From assembly GCA_029268385.1 (NCBI GenBank), contig JAQWPG010000006.1, positions 58,804 through 122,803 on the forward strand: a DNA stretch of 64,000 nucleotides, in the 5' to 3' direction. Each line of letters opens with the position of its first letter. Position 1 is the stretch's first letter. Shown in pieces: positions 52,395-60,918 of the stretch. The notes under the pieces were generated by a model. It searched no databases. It was not told the DNA's origin and saw only the letters and a list, made by a program, of their open reading frames with translations. Both the position numbers and the translations under genes were made by a program. This stretch comes from Gammaproteobacteria bacterium (GTDB lineage Bacteria; Pseudomonadota; Gammaproteobacteria; Poriferisulfidales; GCA-002705445).

Positions 52395-52811
52395 TTATTT
52401 GATAAAAAAAGTAATTTTATCTGTTATCAAGGGAATTTTGTGAGGAGTATGACTATAATCAGCAAACAAAAGCTGAATTGTATATTCGCCAGGATCTAAA
52501 TTCAAAGATGTAGATGTTTGCCCTTTACCAAAGTGTATAATATTTTCAGTCATAGGTAACGGTAATTCTAAATCAGGAAGTTTATCTAGATTTATTAATA
52601 AGTGGTGATGACCGCTATTTTTTTCTTTTACACCAGCTTTGCGAACTTTCATATTCTTTACAATAAATTTTAATTCAATAGGTGACGAGTATGTTTTGCC
52701 ATTACTTATTCCTTCTAGTTTAATTGAAGGATTTTTGTGATGCCCACTATGTGATAAATTTAAAAAAGATAATAAAATGGTGATGAAAAAAATTTTTTTA
52801 AAATTAGTCAT
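52395..52811 (-). CDS. DUF4399 periplasmic protein
   Basis: 138 aa with a signal peptide (FFITILLSFLNLSHSG). It contains SPIELKFIVKNMKVRKAG, NSGHHHLLINLD and DPGEYTIQLLFADYSHTPHK, characteristic of DUF4399, whose members often carry a His cluster. Histidines in the mature N-terminus and HHH motif could bind metal (inference). Overlaps dsbB by 8 nt, so translationally coupled. Confidence 0.85.
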   Translation of the reverse strand: MTNFKKIFFITILLSFLNLSHSGHHKNPSIKLEGISNGKTYSSPIELKFIVKNMKVRKAGVKEKNSGHHHLLINLDKLPDLELPLPMTENIIHFGKGQTSTSLNLDPGEYTIQLLFADYSHTPHKIPLITDKITFFIK

Positions 52812-53304
52812 GTTTTCCTCTAATCAATATTCTAATATTAATTATAAATAATATTAAGAACAAAATAAATGTGTACATTGGTATGGAGAGCCCAAATAAT
52901 TCCCATTTAATATCATTGCACGGTGTTGGATTATCAAAAATATTCATAATTGCTTCTAAGATTGGCAATGTTGAAATATAGTAAAAAAAATCTCCACCAC
53001 AGCCAAAACCATCCATAGATCCTTTATCATAAAATTTCTGAAGCCATATATGCCTTACAGTACTGATAATTCCAATTAAACAAAGAATTAAATTAAAATA
53101 GGTTAATGTTTTAAAAAAATACTTTCTTTTAGTGATTAAAGAAATTGTAAATATTATCGCAATACCAAAAAGTAAAAATCTGTCCAAAACGCACAGTGTG
53201 CAAGCTGCTAATTCTTTAATTAAATCAAAGTATATATATGCTGTTAGAAGAGATAGAATGCATAAAATTAAGCCAACCGATTCTAATTTGATTAGTTTGA
53301 ACAT
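52804..53304 (-). CDS. dsbB: Disulfide bond formation protein B
   Basis: 166 aa inner-membrane quinone reductase that reoxidises DsbA. Four membrane helices; first periplasmic pair ELAACTLCVLDRF (CxxC followed by the quinone-binding Arg region) and second pair in DGFGCGGDF...PTPCNDIKW. Upstream of the DUF4399 and TupA-like genes. Confidence 0.93.
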   Translation of the reverse strand: MFKLIKLESVGLILCILSLLTAYIYFDLIKELAACTLCVLDRFLLFGIAIIFTISLITKRKYFFKTLTYFNLILCLIGIISTVRHIWLQKFYDKGSMDGFGCGGDFFYYISTLPILEAIMNIFDNPTPCNDIKWELFGLSIPMYTFILFLILFIINIRILIRGKHD

Positions 53305-53349
53305 ATCTATATTATAGGCTTATAAATAAATAATTACAGCTTAAAAGCT

Positions 53350-54348
53350 ATGAGCAAGAGTTACCCAAATATCAGAATGAGAAGAAATAGGTCTTCTGAA
53401 TTCATTCGAAATTTAATACGTGAAACTTCATTTTCTACTAATGATTTAATATACCCAGTTTTTATTTTACCTGGTAAAAATAAAGAGGAATCTATAGAGT
53501 CAATGCCAGGAAAGAAAAGATACTCTGTAGATAAACTTATTCCTTTATTAGGAAGCCTTCATAAAAAAGGTCTTAATGCTATAGCAATTTTTCCAGTTGT
53601 TGAAAAAGAAAAAAAATCTCACGATGCAAAAGAAGCATTTAATACTAAAGGATTAGTTCAGACTGCAGTAAAAATAATCAAAAAAGAATATCCAGATTTA
53701 GGTGTAATAACTGACGTAGCTTTGGATCCATTTACTATAAGTGGGCATGATGGGTTAGTAGATAAGAACGGTTATGTATTAAATGATAAAACTGTAGGTG
53801 TTTTAACTAAACAAGCATTATCACACGCAGAAGCAGGTGCTGATATTGTTGCGCCATCTGATATGATGGATGGAAGAATCTTAGAAATTAGAACAATACT
53901 AGAAAAAAATAAATTTTATAATACAAAGATTTTATCCTATGCTGCAAAATATGCTTCAAACTTATACGGACCTTTTAGAAATGCTGTTGACTCTTCAGAT
54001 AATTTAAAAAACTCTTCTAAAGAAACCTACCAAATGGATTTTGCTAATGTTGCGGAAGCGTCTCTAGAAATTAGTCTGGATATTAATGAAGGTGCAGATA
54101 TGGTAATTATAAAGCCAGGCTTGCCTTACTTGGATATAGTTACAAAAATAAAAAATAAATTTTCAATACCTATATTTTCTTATCATGTAAGCGGTGAATA
54201 TTCTATGATAAAAAGTGCAGCTCAAAAAAACTATATAGATGAAAAAGCAACTGTTTTGGAAGCGATGTATTGTTTTAAAAGAGCAGGCTGTAATGCTGTA
54301 CTTACATACTATACTCCTGAGATCATAAAATGGCTGGGTGAGAAATAA
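53350..54348 (+). CDS. hemB: Delta-aminolevulinic acid dehydratase (porphobilinogen synthase)
   Basis: 332 aa (beta/alpha)8 enzyme of haem synthesis. Schiff-base lysines in LSYAAKYASNLYGPFR and MVIIKPGLPYLD. The metal-site region reads TDVALDPFTISGHDG, the Asp/Ala type lacking the three zinc cysteines, as in Mg-dependent HemB (Pseudomonas type). Stop overlaps the aroE ATG by one base. Confidence 0.98.
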   Translation: MSKSYPNIRMRRNRSSEFIRNLIRETSFSTNDLIYPVFILPGKNKEESIESMPGKKRYSVDKLIPLLGSLHKKGLNAIAIFPVVEKEKKSHDAKEAFNTKGLVQTAVKIIKKEYPDLGVITDVALDPFTISGHDGLVDKNGYVLNDKTVGVLTKQALSHAEAGADIVAPSDMMDGRILEIRTILEKNKFYNTKILSYAAKYASNLYGPFRNAVDSSDNLKNSSKETYQMDFANVAEASLEISLDINEGADMVIIKPGLPYLDIVTKIKNKFSIPIFSYHVSGEYSMIKSAAQKNYIDEKATVLEAMYCFKRAGCNAVLTYYTPEIIKWLGEK

Positions 54349-55163
54349 TGAAAAAATATGCTGTCTTTGGCAACCCAATAAAGCATAGCATGTCCCCTTT
54401 AATACATTCTTATTTTGCCAAAAGTTTAAATATAGAATTGAGTTATGAGCCAATTTTAGGGTCTTTAGATAAATTTGAAACCGAAGCTGAAAAATTTCTT
54501 AAAAATGGAGGCTTGGGATTTAATATTACACTTCCGTTTAAGCAAGATGCATTTAATTTTGCAGAAATTAAGTCTGATATTGCTATGATTACTGGATCAG
54601 TAAATACGATTTCATTAAAGGGCGGCGTTATACATGGCGATAATACCGACGGATCAGGCTTTATTAAAGACTTAAAAAATAATATTAAATATGAGGTCAC
54701 GAATAAAAAAATTCTTATACTAGGCGCTGGTGGTGCAGCAATGGGAGTTATTCCAAATGTTTTATCTGAAGAACCATCAGAATTAAAAATTTGCAACAGA
54801 ACTTTTAGTAAAGCCCAAATTCTCAGTAAAAAATTTTCAAGTTTTGGTGATGTTGATGCTATTACTATGGATAGTCAAAAAAAATTACAATTTGATCTAA
54901 TTATTAATGCTACCTCGATAGGAATTAATAACTTAAAGTTTGATTTGCCAAATAATTTTTTTAAAAAAGAAACGGTTTGTTATGATATGTCTTACGGCAA
55001 AGCTGCTAATAGTTTTATGAACTGGGCAAAAAAAAATAATTTAAAATTTTATAATGGTTTAGGTATGCTTTTAGAGCAGGCAGCTGATTCATTTTATATA
55101 TGGGAGCAAAAAAGGCCTTTGATTACAGACGAACTAAGAAGTATATTAAATAAACAACTATGA
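54348..55163 (+). CDS. aroE: Shikimate 5-dehydrogenase
   Basis: 271 aa NADPH enzyme of the aromatic pathway. Shikimate-binding NPIKHSMSPLIHSYFA, catalytic Lys in ITLPFKQDAF, NADP motif ILGAGGAAMGVIP, and NGLGMLLEQAADSFYIWE. Convergent with pyrE, overlapping by 6 nt. Confidence 0.97.
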   Translation: MKKYAVFGNPIKHSMSPLIHSYFAKSLNIELSYEPILGSLDKFETEAEKFLKNGGLGFNITLPFKQDAFNFAEIKSDIAMITGSVNTISLKGGVIHGDNTDGSGFIKDLKNNIKYEVTNKKILILGAGGAAMGVIPNVLSEEPSELKICNRTFSKAQILSKKFSSFGDVDAITMDSQKKLQFDLIINATSIGINNLKFDLPNNFFKKETVCYDMSYGKAANSFMNWAKKNNLKFYNGLGMLLEQAADSFYIWEQKRPLITDELRSILNKQL

Positions 55164-55796
55164 CCCATATTTTTCTTTATAATTAATTATACTATCTTTA
55201 AATTCTTCAAATTCTTGAGTTTTACTCACATACTCTATGACGTCAGAAATGCTTATTAAGCTATAAACCTGAATCCCATAATCTCTTTTAAGTTCATTTG
55301 AAGCAGAAATACTATCACTACCTTTTTCTTGCCTATCAAGTAAAACTAATAACGCATCTGTTTTAATATTATATTTTTCCAGTTTACGCAAAGTATTTTT
55401 TATTGCAGTTCCAGCTGTAATCACATCGTCCACAATTAATGTATTACCATTTTTAAAGGATCCAACAATATCACCTTTTTCACCATGCAATTTTTGATCT
55501 TTTCTATCATATATAAAATTTGTTTCTAAACCATCAAGTGATGCAAGTTGGGAAGATAATGCTGCTGCCAAAGGAATTCCTTTATATGCAGGACCAAAAA
55601 TATTTTCAAATTTTAAATTTTCTTCTTTTATTAATTTTAAAAATAAATTACTGATAATTGAAAGAGAGAGTCCGTCTGCAAAGACCCCGCTATTAAAAAA
55701 GTATGGACTTATACGCTCTGATTTCAGTTTAAAACTACCAAACTTAAGTGCATTTTTATTTATTGCTAGTTCTATAAATTCTTTCTTATAATTCAT
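55158..55796 (-). CDS. pyrE: Orotate phosphoribosyltransferase
   Basis: 212 aa pyrimidine-pathway enzyme. PRPP-binding motif TLIVDDVITAGTAIKN, flexible loop around YDRKDQKLHGEKG, N-terminal ALKFGSFKLKSERISPYFFN. Divergent from the ExoIII/Crc-type gene with a 59-nt gap, the same arrangement as pyrE-crc in Pseudomonas. Confidence 0.98.
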   Translation of the reverse strand: MNYKKEFIELAINKNALKFGSFKLKSERISPYFFNSGVFADGLSLSIISNLFLKLIKEENLKFENIFGPAYKGIPLAAALSSQLASLDGLETNFIYDRKDQKLHGEKGDIVGSFKNGNTLIVDDVITAGTAIKNTLRKLEKYNIKTDALLVLLDRQEKGSDSISASNELKRDYGIQVYSLISISDVIEYVSKTQEFEEFKDSIINYKEKYGS

Positions 55797-55855
55797 TGTG
55801 TTTTATCAAAGTTATAATAGACTAGGATATATTATATATTAAAAAGACCAATTAT

Positions 55856-56623
55856 ATGAAAATAGTATCTTGTAATCTTAATGGTATACGCAGTGCTCAT
55901 AGAAAAGGATTTTTTGATTGGTATAAAAAGCAAAGGTCGGACGTACTTTGTATTCAAGAGCTAAAAGCCCAAGAAGATCAAATAGACACCAGTTCAATGT
56001 TCTCAAAAAATACATTTTCATACTTTAAATGTGCTGAAAAAAAAGGATATAGCGGGGTATCAATTCACTCAAAAATTAAGCCAGACAAAGTTATATATGA
56101 ATATGGTGATAATGAATTTGACAACGAAGGAAGATATATTGAAGCTCAGTTTGGAGATTTATCTATAATTTCACTGTATGCTCCATCTGGATCATCAGGA
56201 GAATCTAGACAAGAAGCAAAATTTAGATTTTTGAAGTCCTTTAAAAAACATTTATCAAAAATTTTAAAATCAAAAAGAAAGTATATTATATGTGGAGATT
56301 GGAATATTGCGCATAAGGAAGTTGATTTAAAAAATTGGAAAGGAAATAAAAAGAACTCAGGTTTTCTTCCTGAGGAAAGAGCGTGGTTAGATGATTTATT
56401 TAAAAATGATAATTATGTAGATGCTTTCAGAGAGCTTAATAAAAAAAGTGATGAGTATACATGGTGGTCAAATAGAGGCAATGCTAGAGAAAATAATGTT
56501 GGATGGCGAATAGATTATCAAATAGTATCTGGAAATCTAAAAAATCATATAAAAAAACAGGCTGTGTATAGAGATGATTTTTTTTCAGACCATGCCCCCT
56601 TAATTTTTACTTATAAAATATAA
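55856..56623 (+). CDS. Exodeoxyribonuclease III-family protein, orthologous in position to Crc
   Basis: 255 aa. EEP nuclease fold with all catalytic residues visible: N7 (SCNLNGIR), Glu in CIQELKAQ, Asp and Asn in ICGDWNIAH, Asp-His in FFSDHAPL. Sequence and place (divergent from pyrE) match Pseudomonas Crc, which shares KNW, GFL.PERAWLD, N.GWR.DYQ and FS.HAPLI but has lost the catalytic Glu, Asp/Asn and Asp. Here they are intact, so a working nuclease is expected; any Hfq-dependent regulatory role is inference. Paralogue of the xthA at 30374. Confidence 0.92.
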   Translation: MKIVSCNLNGIRSAHRKGFFDWYKKQRSDVLCIQELKAQEDQIDTSSMFSKNTFSYFKCAEKKGYSGVSIHSKIKPDKVIYEYGDNEFDNEGRYIEAQFGDLSIISLYAPSGSSGESRQEAKFRFLKSFKKHLSKILKSKRKYIICGDWNIAHKEVDLKNWKGNKKNSGFLPEERAWLDDLFKNDNYVDAFRELNKKSDEYTWWSNRGNARENNVGWRIDYQIVSGNLKNHIKKQAVYRDDFFSDHAPLIFTYKI

Positions 56624-57900
56624 TGAAAGATTTTTTTAATAAAGAAGCCTGGATTAATATTTTTTCACATTTAAAAAATAAGAAATTATTGACAATGTTT
56701 TTACTGGGTTTTTCTGCAGGACTGCCTTTATTATTAGTTTTTACAACATTATCTGCATGGCTTAGAGATGAAAACATAGTAAGATCTACCATAGGATTTT
56801 TTGGATGGGTTACAATTTTTTACGGCTTAAAGTTTTTGTGGGCTCCATTAATAGATAGTATTAAATTACCATTAATACATAATGTCTTGGGGAAAAGAAG
56901 AAGTTGGCTTTTGCTCACTCAACTTTTAATTTGCCTATTTCTTTATTTGCTTGCAACAATATCACCAACCGGCGATAGTTTGGTTGCATTTGCAATATGC
57001 GCATTATTTGTATCTTTTTTCTCAGCATCTCAAGACATAGTGGTTGATGCATACAGAATTGAGATCGCCCCAATAGAATTGCAAGGTATATTAACTGCTG
57101 GATACCAATTTGGTTATAGAGTTGCTATTTTAGTATCTGGAGCTGGCGCATTGTACATAGCAGATAGCTATACATGGGAAATATCTTATAAAATTATGTC
57201 GTCTTTAATGCTAATTGGAATTATAACGACATTAATGTCTTCAGAGCCTGATGAACATAGGTTAAAAGTTGATAATTCAAGTAATCTAATAGCAGCAGTA
57301 TTTTGGGCGCCTATTAGAGATTTCTTTTCAAGGTATAAAAATGCAATCTTGATATTAATTTTCATTGGTGTTTATAGATTAAGTGATTTATCAATGGCAG
57401 TTATGGCAAATCCATTTTATTTAGATATTGGTTTTACTCTAAGTGAAATTGCAACAGTTACAAAAGTTTTTGGAATAGCAATGACATTAATTGGTGCATT
57501 TATTGGAGGGATAATTATTTTGAGATACGGCGTTAGCAAGCCCTTATTTTATGGGTCAATAATGATAGCCTCAACAACTTTAATGTTTGTTGTCCAATCT
57601 ATTTTTGGTAATGATATGAATTTATTTATATTAACCATTGCTTTAGATAATTTCACTGGAGGATTCGCTGGAACTGTTTTTATAGCTTATTTATCAAGTT
57701 TGACAGATCCAAAGTATACAGCGACACAATATGCGCTCTTTAGTTCATTAATGCTAGTTCCAGGGAAATTTTTATCTGGGTTTTCAGGGTTAGTAGTAGA
57801 TAGTTTTGGATATTTAGAGTTATTTTTAATCTCTGCTTCTTTAGGAATACCTGCAATTATAATATCTTATTACTTAAATAATAAAAATATCAAGGCCTAA
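56623..57900 (+). CDS. ampG: AmpG-type muropeptide MFS permease
   Basis: 425 aa with about 12 membrane helices. The N-terminal MFLLGFSAGLPLLLVFTTLS, TIGFFGWVTIFYGLKFLWAP and SASQDIVVDAYRIE segments are diagnostic of AmpG, which imports GlcNAc-anhydro-muropeptides for wall recycling. ATG overlaps the preceding stop (TAATG). Its end overlaps the convergent L,D-transpeptidase gene by 11 nt. Confidence 0.94.
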   Translation: MKDFFNKEAWINIFSHLKNKKLLTMFLLGFSAGLPLLLVFTTLSAWLRDENIVRSTIGFFGWVTIFYGLKFLWAPLIDSIKLPLIHNVLGKRRSWLLLTQLLICLFLYLLATISPTGDSLVAFAICALFVSFFSASQDIVVDAYRIEIAPIELQGILTAGYQFGYRVAILVSGAGALYIADSYTWEISYKIMSSLMLIGIITTLMSSEPDEHRLKVDNSSNLIAAVFWAPIRDFFSRYKNAILILIFIGVYRLSDLSMAVMANPFYLDIGFTLSEIATVTKVFGIAMTLIGAFIGGIIILRYGVSKPLFYGSIMIASTTLMFVVQSIFGNDMNLFILTIALDNFTGGFAGTVFIAYLSSLTDPKYTATQYALFSSLMLVPGKFLSGFSGLVVDSFGYLELFLISASLGIPAIIISYYLNNKNIKA

Positions 57901-58372
57901 TAAGAATTTGTGTACCCTCTTCAGTTAGATCCCAAAGTTCTTTCATATCAGAATTATTTAAAGCAATACAGCCATCAGTCCAATCTGCGCCATCAAATAA
58001 ATATTGAGCTAACAAATTCAATGGGGGCAAACCATGAATCGCTATATGCTCCCCAGGATTTACTTTATTTTTTAAAGCAATTTGTTTGTCGTGGAAATTT
58101 GGGTATGAAGTGTGAAGTGACAAGAAAAACTTACTTTTTGCATTTTTTCCATCAATAAAGTAATAGCCTTCAGGCGTTTTTTTATCTCCTTCAACTTTTT
58201 TGTGACCATTGGGGTTTTTTCCCAAAGCGATATTATATTTCTTTATAACCTTATCATCTTTAATTGCGTAAAGAACTCTTTCAGACTTTTTAACAATAAT
58301 TATATCTATCTTATCTTTAGAATAAGAAGAAAATGGAATAATAAATAAGCATATTAATATAAAATTTTTCAT
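57890..58372 (-). CDS. L,D-transpeptidase (YkuD/ErfK domain)
   Basis: 160 aa. Signal peptide (MKNFILICLFIIPFSSYS), then a YkuD domain with KKVEGDKKTPEGYYFID, IAIHGLPP (catalytic His region) and DWTDGCIALNN carrying the active-site Cys (the S/TxGC motif). Small size fits a single-domain periplasmic enzyme cross-linking or anchoring peptidoglycan. Overlaps the M23 gene by 4 nt. Confidence 0.92.
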   Translation of the reverse strand: MKNFILICLFIIPFSSYSKDKIDIIIVKKSERVLYAIKDDKVIKKYNIALGKNPNGHKKVEGDKKTPEGYYFIDGKNAKSKFFLSLHTSYPNFHDKQIALKNKVNPGEHIAIHGLPPLNLLAQYLFDGADWTDGCIALNNSDMKELWDLTEEGTQILIRP

Positions 58373-59187
58373 TTTGATATTGTGAGTAAATGCTTAGGAT
58401 TAATTCTTACTTTATTCCAATAAATATTCCAATGAAGATGTGGGCCAGTTGACCTTCCAGTAGATCCAACTGTACCAATAGTTTGTCCTTGCTCAACTAG
58501 AACTCCTGTCTTAATACTTATATCTTTCATATGAATATACATTGATTTAATGTCATAACCATGATCAATAATGACTATATTACCAGTATAATAAAGACCT
58601 TTTGTTGCCAATATAACTTTACCTTTGGCGGTTGCCCTAATTGGCGTTCCTTCAGGAGCTGCAATATCTAGTCCACCATGAGGATTTTTTTTAACGCCAT
58701 TTAGAATTCGTTGACTGCCATATATTCCAGAAATTCTCCCTTCTGTAGGCTTAATAAAAGTTAAAGGAAATTCATCAACAATATATTTTTCATTCATGCT
58801 TTTTTTGATAAGAGCTCTGTCCTTATTAATCTTTTTATAAAACTCGGGCCCTGGGGTAACCATTTTCCCTGGCAAGCCATTAATTTTTTCAATTTTGTAT
58901 ATACTTTTTTCAATATTCAAATTATATTTTAAAATATCATCTCTGTTGTCTTTAATAATTTTTAAAGTTGATGATGATTTATGGTCTCTTCCGAATCCAA
59001 AAATGAAGAAACCATCTTTACTAATTTGTAAAAGTTTATCATTAAAGAACACTTTCTTTGCCAACTTATTTTGCCCTATTACTATGCCACCTTGTACAAA
59101 TTTTCCATTAAATGTTGTTTCATTTGAAAAAGCAAAAGACGTAGAAATTAAAATAACTACAAAAGAAATAATTTTTTTATAAAACAT
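58369..59187 (-). CDS. M23 family metallopeptidase (LytM domain)
   Basis: 272 aa. Signal peptide, an N-terminal beta-rich domain, then a LytM domain with the zinc ligands H and D in NPHGGLDIAAPEG and HxH in STGPHLHWNIYW, plus YIHMKD. All ligands are present, so an active peptidoglycan endopeptidase is expected, unlike degenerate EnvC/NlpD types. Start shares one base with the bcp stop; one operon with the peroxiredoxin and L,D-transpeptidase. Confidence 0.93.
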   Translation of the reverse strand: MFYKKIISFVVILISTSFAFSNETTFNGKFVQGGIVIGQNKLAKKVFFNDKLLQISKDGFFIFGFGRDHKSSSTLKIIKDNRDDILKYNLNIEKSIYKIEKINGLPGKMVTPGPEFYKKINKDRALIKKSMNEKYIVDEFPLTFIKPTEGRISGIYGSQRILNGVKKNPHGGLDIAAPEGTPIRATAKGKVILATKGLYYTGNIVIIDHGYDIKSMYIHMKDISIKTGVLVEQGQTIGTVGSTGRSTGPHLHWNIYWNKVRINPKHLLTISK

Positions 59188-59714
59188 TATATATTATTTT
59201 TGAGTTCTTCTATTATTTCAGACGCATGCTTACTAGGATTTACTTTCTTATAGATCTTGTGAATTTTGCCTGATGGATTGATGATAAATGTATGTCTGCT
59301 GGCATATTTAAATCCAACAAATGAGCCATAACTATCATATTTTTTTGCTACCTCGCCATTTATATCAGCTAAAATTGGAAATGGTAATGAATATTTTTCT
59401 GAGAATTCTTTATGGCTTTCTTGTGAATCAACACTTACTCCTAAAATATTAGTATTAAGATTGTTAATTATTTCTATATTATCTCTAAAAGAACATGCTT
59501 CTGTTGTGCAGCCAGGAGTGTCGTCTTTTGGATAAAAATAAAGGACAACCCATTCTCCTTGAAAATCAGATAAAGTTCTTTTAATGTTATCTTGATCCAC
59601 GAGTGTGAAATCTGGAGCCTTCATTCCTGCAGATAACTTCTCATTGGCGTTTGTATTGAAAATCATAAGCAATAATACTAAAGTAGTACAAATTATTTTT
59701 TTATTTAAAAACAT
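59187..59714 (-). CDS. bcp: Secreted PrxQ/BCP-type peroxiredoxin
   Basis: 175 aa. Thiol peroxidase of the BCP/PrxQ group: YFYPKDDTPGCTTEACSFRD with peroxidatic Cys and resolving Cys five residues later. Unusually it carries an N-terminal signal peptide (KIICTTLVLLLMIFNTNA), so it should act in the periplasm rather than the cytoplasm. First gene of an operon with two peptidoglycan enzymes. Divergent from the nuclease gene with a 6-nt gap. Confidence 0.92.
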   Translation of the reverse strand: MFLNKKIICTTLVLLLMIFNTNANEKLSAGMKAPDFTLVDQDNIKRTLSDFQGEWVVLYFYPKDDTPGCTTEACSFRDNIEIINNLNTNILGVSVDSQESHKEFSEKYSLPFPILADINGEVAKKYDSYGSFVGFKYASRHTFIINPSGKIHKIYKKVNPSKHASEIIEELKNNI

Positions 59715-59720
59715 AACTTT

Positions 59721-60230
59721 ATGATATCAAAATTTAAAAATACATTCCTGATTATTTTATTATGTTTAATAAATGCACACTGTTTAGCATCAAATAAAGT
59801 CCCCGACACCATATATGCTTTTGTTACAAAGGTTGTTGATGGAGACACAATTTTCCTAAAACACAATAAGTATGGAAACATAAAAGTTAGGCTAGCTGAA
59901 ATTGATACTCCAGAAAAAGGTCAGCCTTTTGGTAAGGAGGCAACTAGAGCTTTGTCAAAAATAATTAGTAAAAAAATTGTAAGGCTTGATAAAGTAACTG
60001 TTGATAGATATAAAAGAATAGTGGGAAAAATTTCTTATAATAATATAGATATTAATCATTACCTTGTAAGAAATGGATATGCGTGGTCTTATGATAAATA
60101 CAATCGCCGTAAAGAAATTAAAGATGCAGAAAATCTAGCAAGAAAAGAAAAAATAGGTTTATGGTCACAAATAGATGCTCCACCAATACCACCTTGGAAA
60201 TGGAGAGAGATGAGCAGGCAAAATGAATAA
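59721..60230 (+). CDS. Secreted thermonuclease (SNase-like)
   Basis: 169 aa. Signal peptide (FLIILLCLINAHCLA), then a staphylococcal-nuclease OB fold: VVDGDTIFL (catalytic Asp), KVRLAEIDTPEKGQPFG (Arg, Asp, Glu), NGYAWSYDKY, GLWSQ and a PPWKWR C-terminus common in proteobacterial SNases. Likely nutritional or nucleic-acid scavenging. Overlaps the transporter gene by 8 nt. Confidence 0.93.
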   Translation: MISKFKNTFLIILLCLINAHCLASNKVPDTIYAFVTKVVDGDTIFLKHNKYGNIKVRLAEIDTPEKGQPFGKEATRALSKIISKKIVRLDKVTVDRYKRIVGKISYNNIDINHYLVRNGYAWSYDKYNRRKEIKDAENLARKEKIGLWSQIDAPPIPPWKWREMSRQNE

Positions 60231-60918
60231 TTCAGAAAAAGTTTATAGCGTTTTTTTAATTTCTTTTATTACTATGATAGTTTTAACAAATATTATTGGT
60301 GTAAAGTTATTTGAATTAAATTTAGAATTTTTTAACAGCAATTTTTTTTCTAACCCAATTACATTAACAACAGGAATTATAACTTACCCTTTAACGTTCT
60401 TGATAACCGATATAGTATGTGAAGTTTTTGGTAAAAAGAAAGCAAGTATAATGGTTATTTTTGGCTTCTTTGCTAGCATCCTTTCCTTAATATTTATAAA
60501 TTTAGCAGTTATTTTGCCAGGATCAGAAGTTTGGATAAATAATTCATTAGGGTATGAATCAGTAACAGATATGCAAAAGGCTTATGAGTCAGTATTTACG
60601 TTACCAGGTTTTTTAATTTCAGCATCTATGTTTGCATACTTAGTTGCACAAACCATTGATGTTCGTATATTCCATTATTTAAAGAAACTAACTGGCGAGA
60701 AGAAATTATGGCTTCGAAATAATGTTTCTACAATGTTCTCTCAGCTTATAGATACAATAATTGTAAATTCAATATTTTTGCATTTTGGTTTGAATATAGA
60801 ATGGTCAATTATATTAAAAATTATGATCGCTAGTTATATTTTCAAGATTCTGATTGCGGCTATAGACACACCGCTAGTTTATCTTGGTGTATTTTATACA
60901 AAAAAATTTATTAATTAA
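60223..60918 (+). CDS. yhhQ: Queuosine precursor transporter (VUT family)
   Basis: 231 aa, six or so membrane helices. TTGIITYPLTFLITDIVCEVFG and the SQLIDTIIVNSIFLHFG segment are diagnostic of the YhhQ/COG1738 family, importing preQ0/preQ1 for queuosine. Convergent with the glycosyltransferase (8-nt overlap). Confidence 0.93.
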   Translation: MNNSEKVYSVFLISFITMIVLTNIIGVKLFELNLEFFNSNFFSNPITLTTGIITYPLTFLITDIVCEVFGKKKASIMVIFGFFASILSLIFINLAVILPGSEVWINNSLGYESVTDMQKAYESVFTLPGFLISASMFAYLVAQTIDVRIFHYLKKLTGEKKLWLRNNVSTMFSQLIDTIIVNSIFLHFGLNIEWSIILKIMIASYIFKILIAAIDTPLVYLGVFYTKKFIN

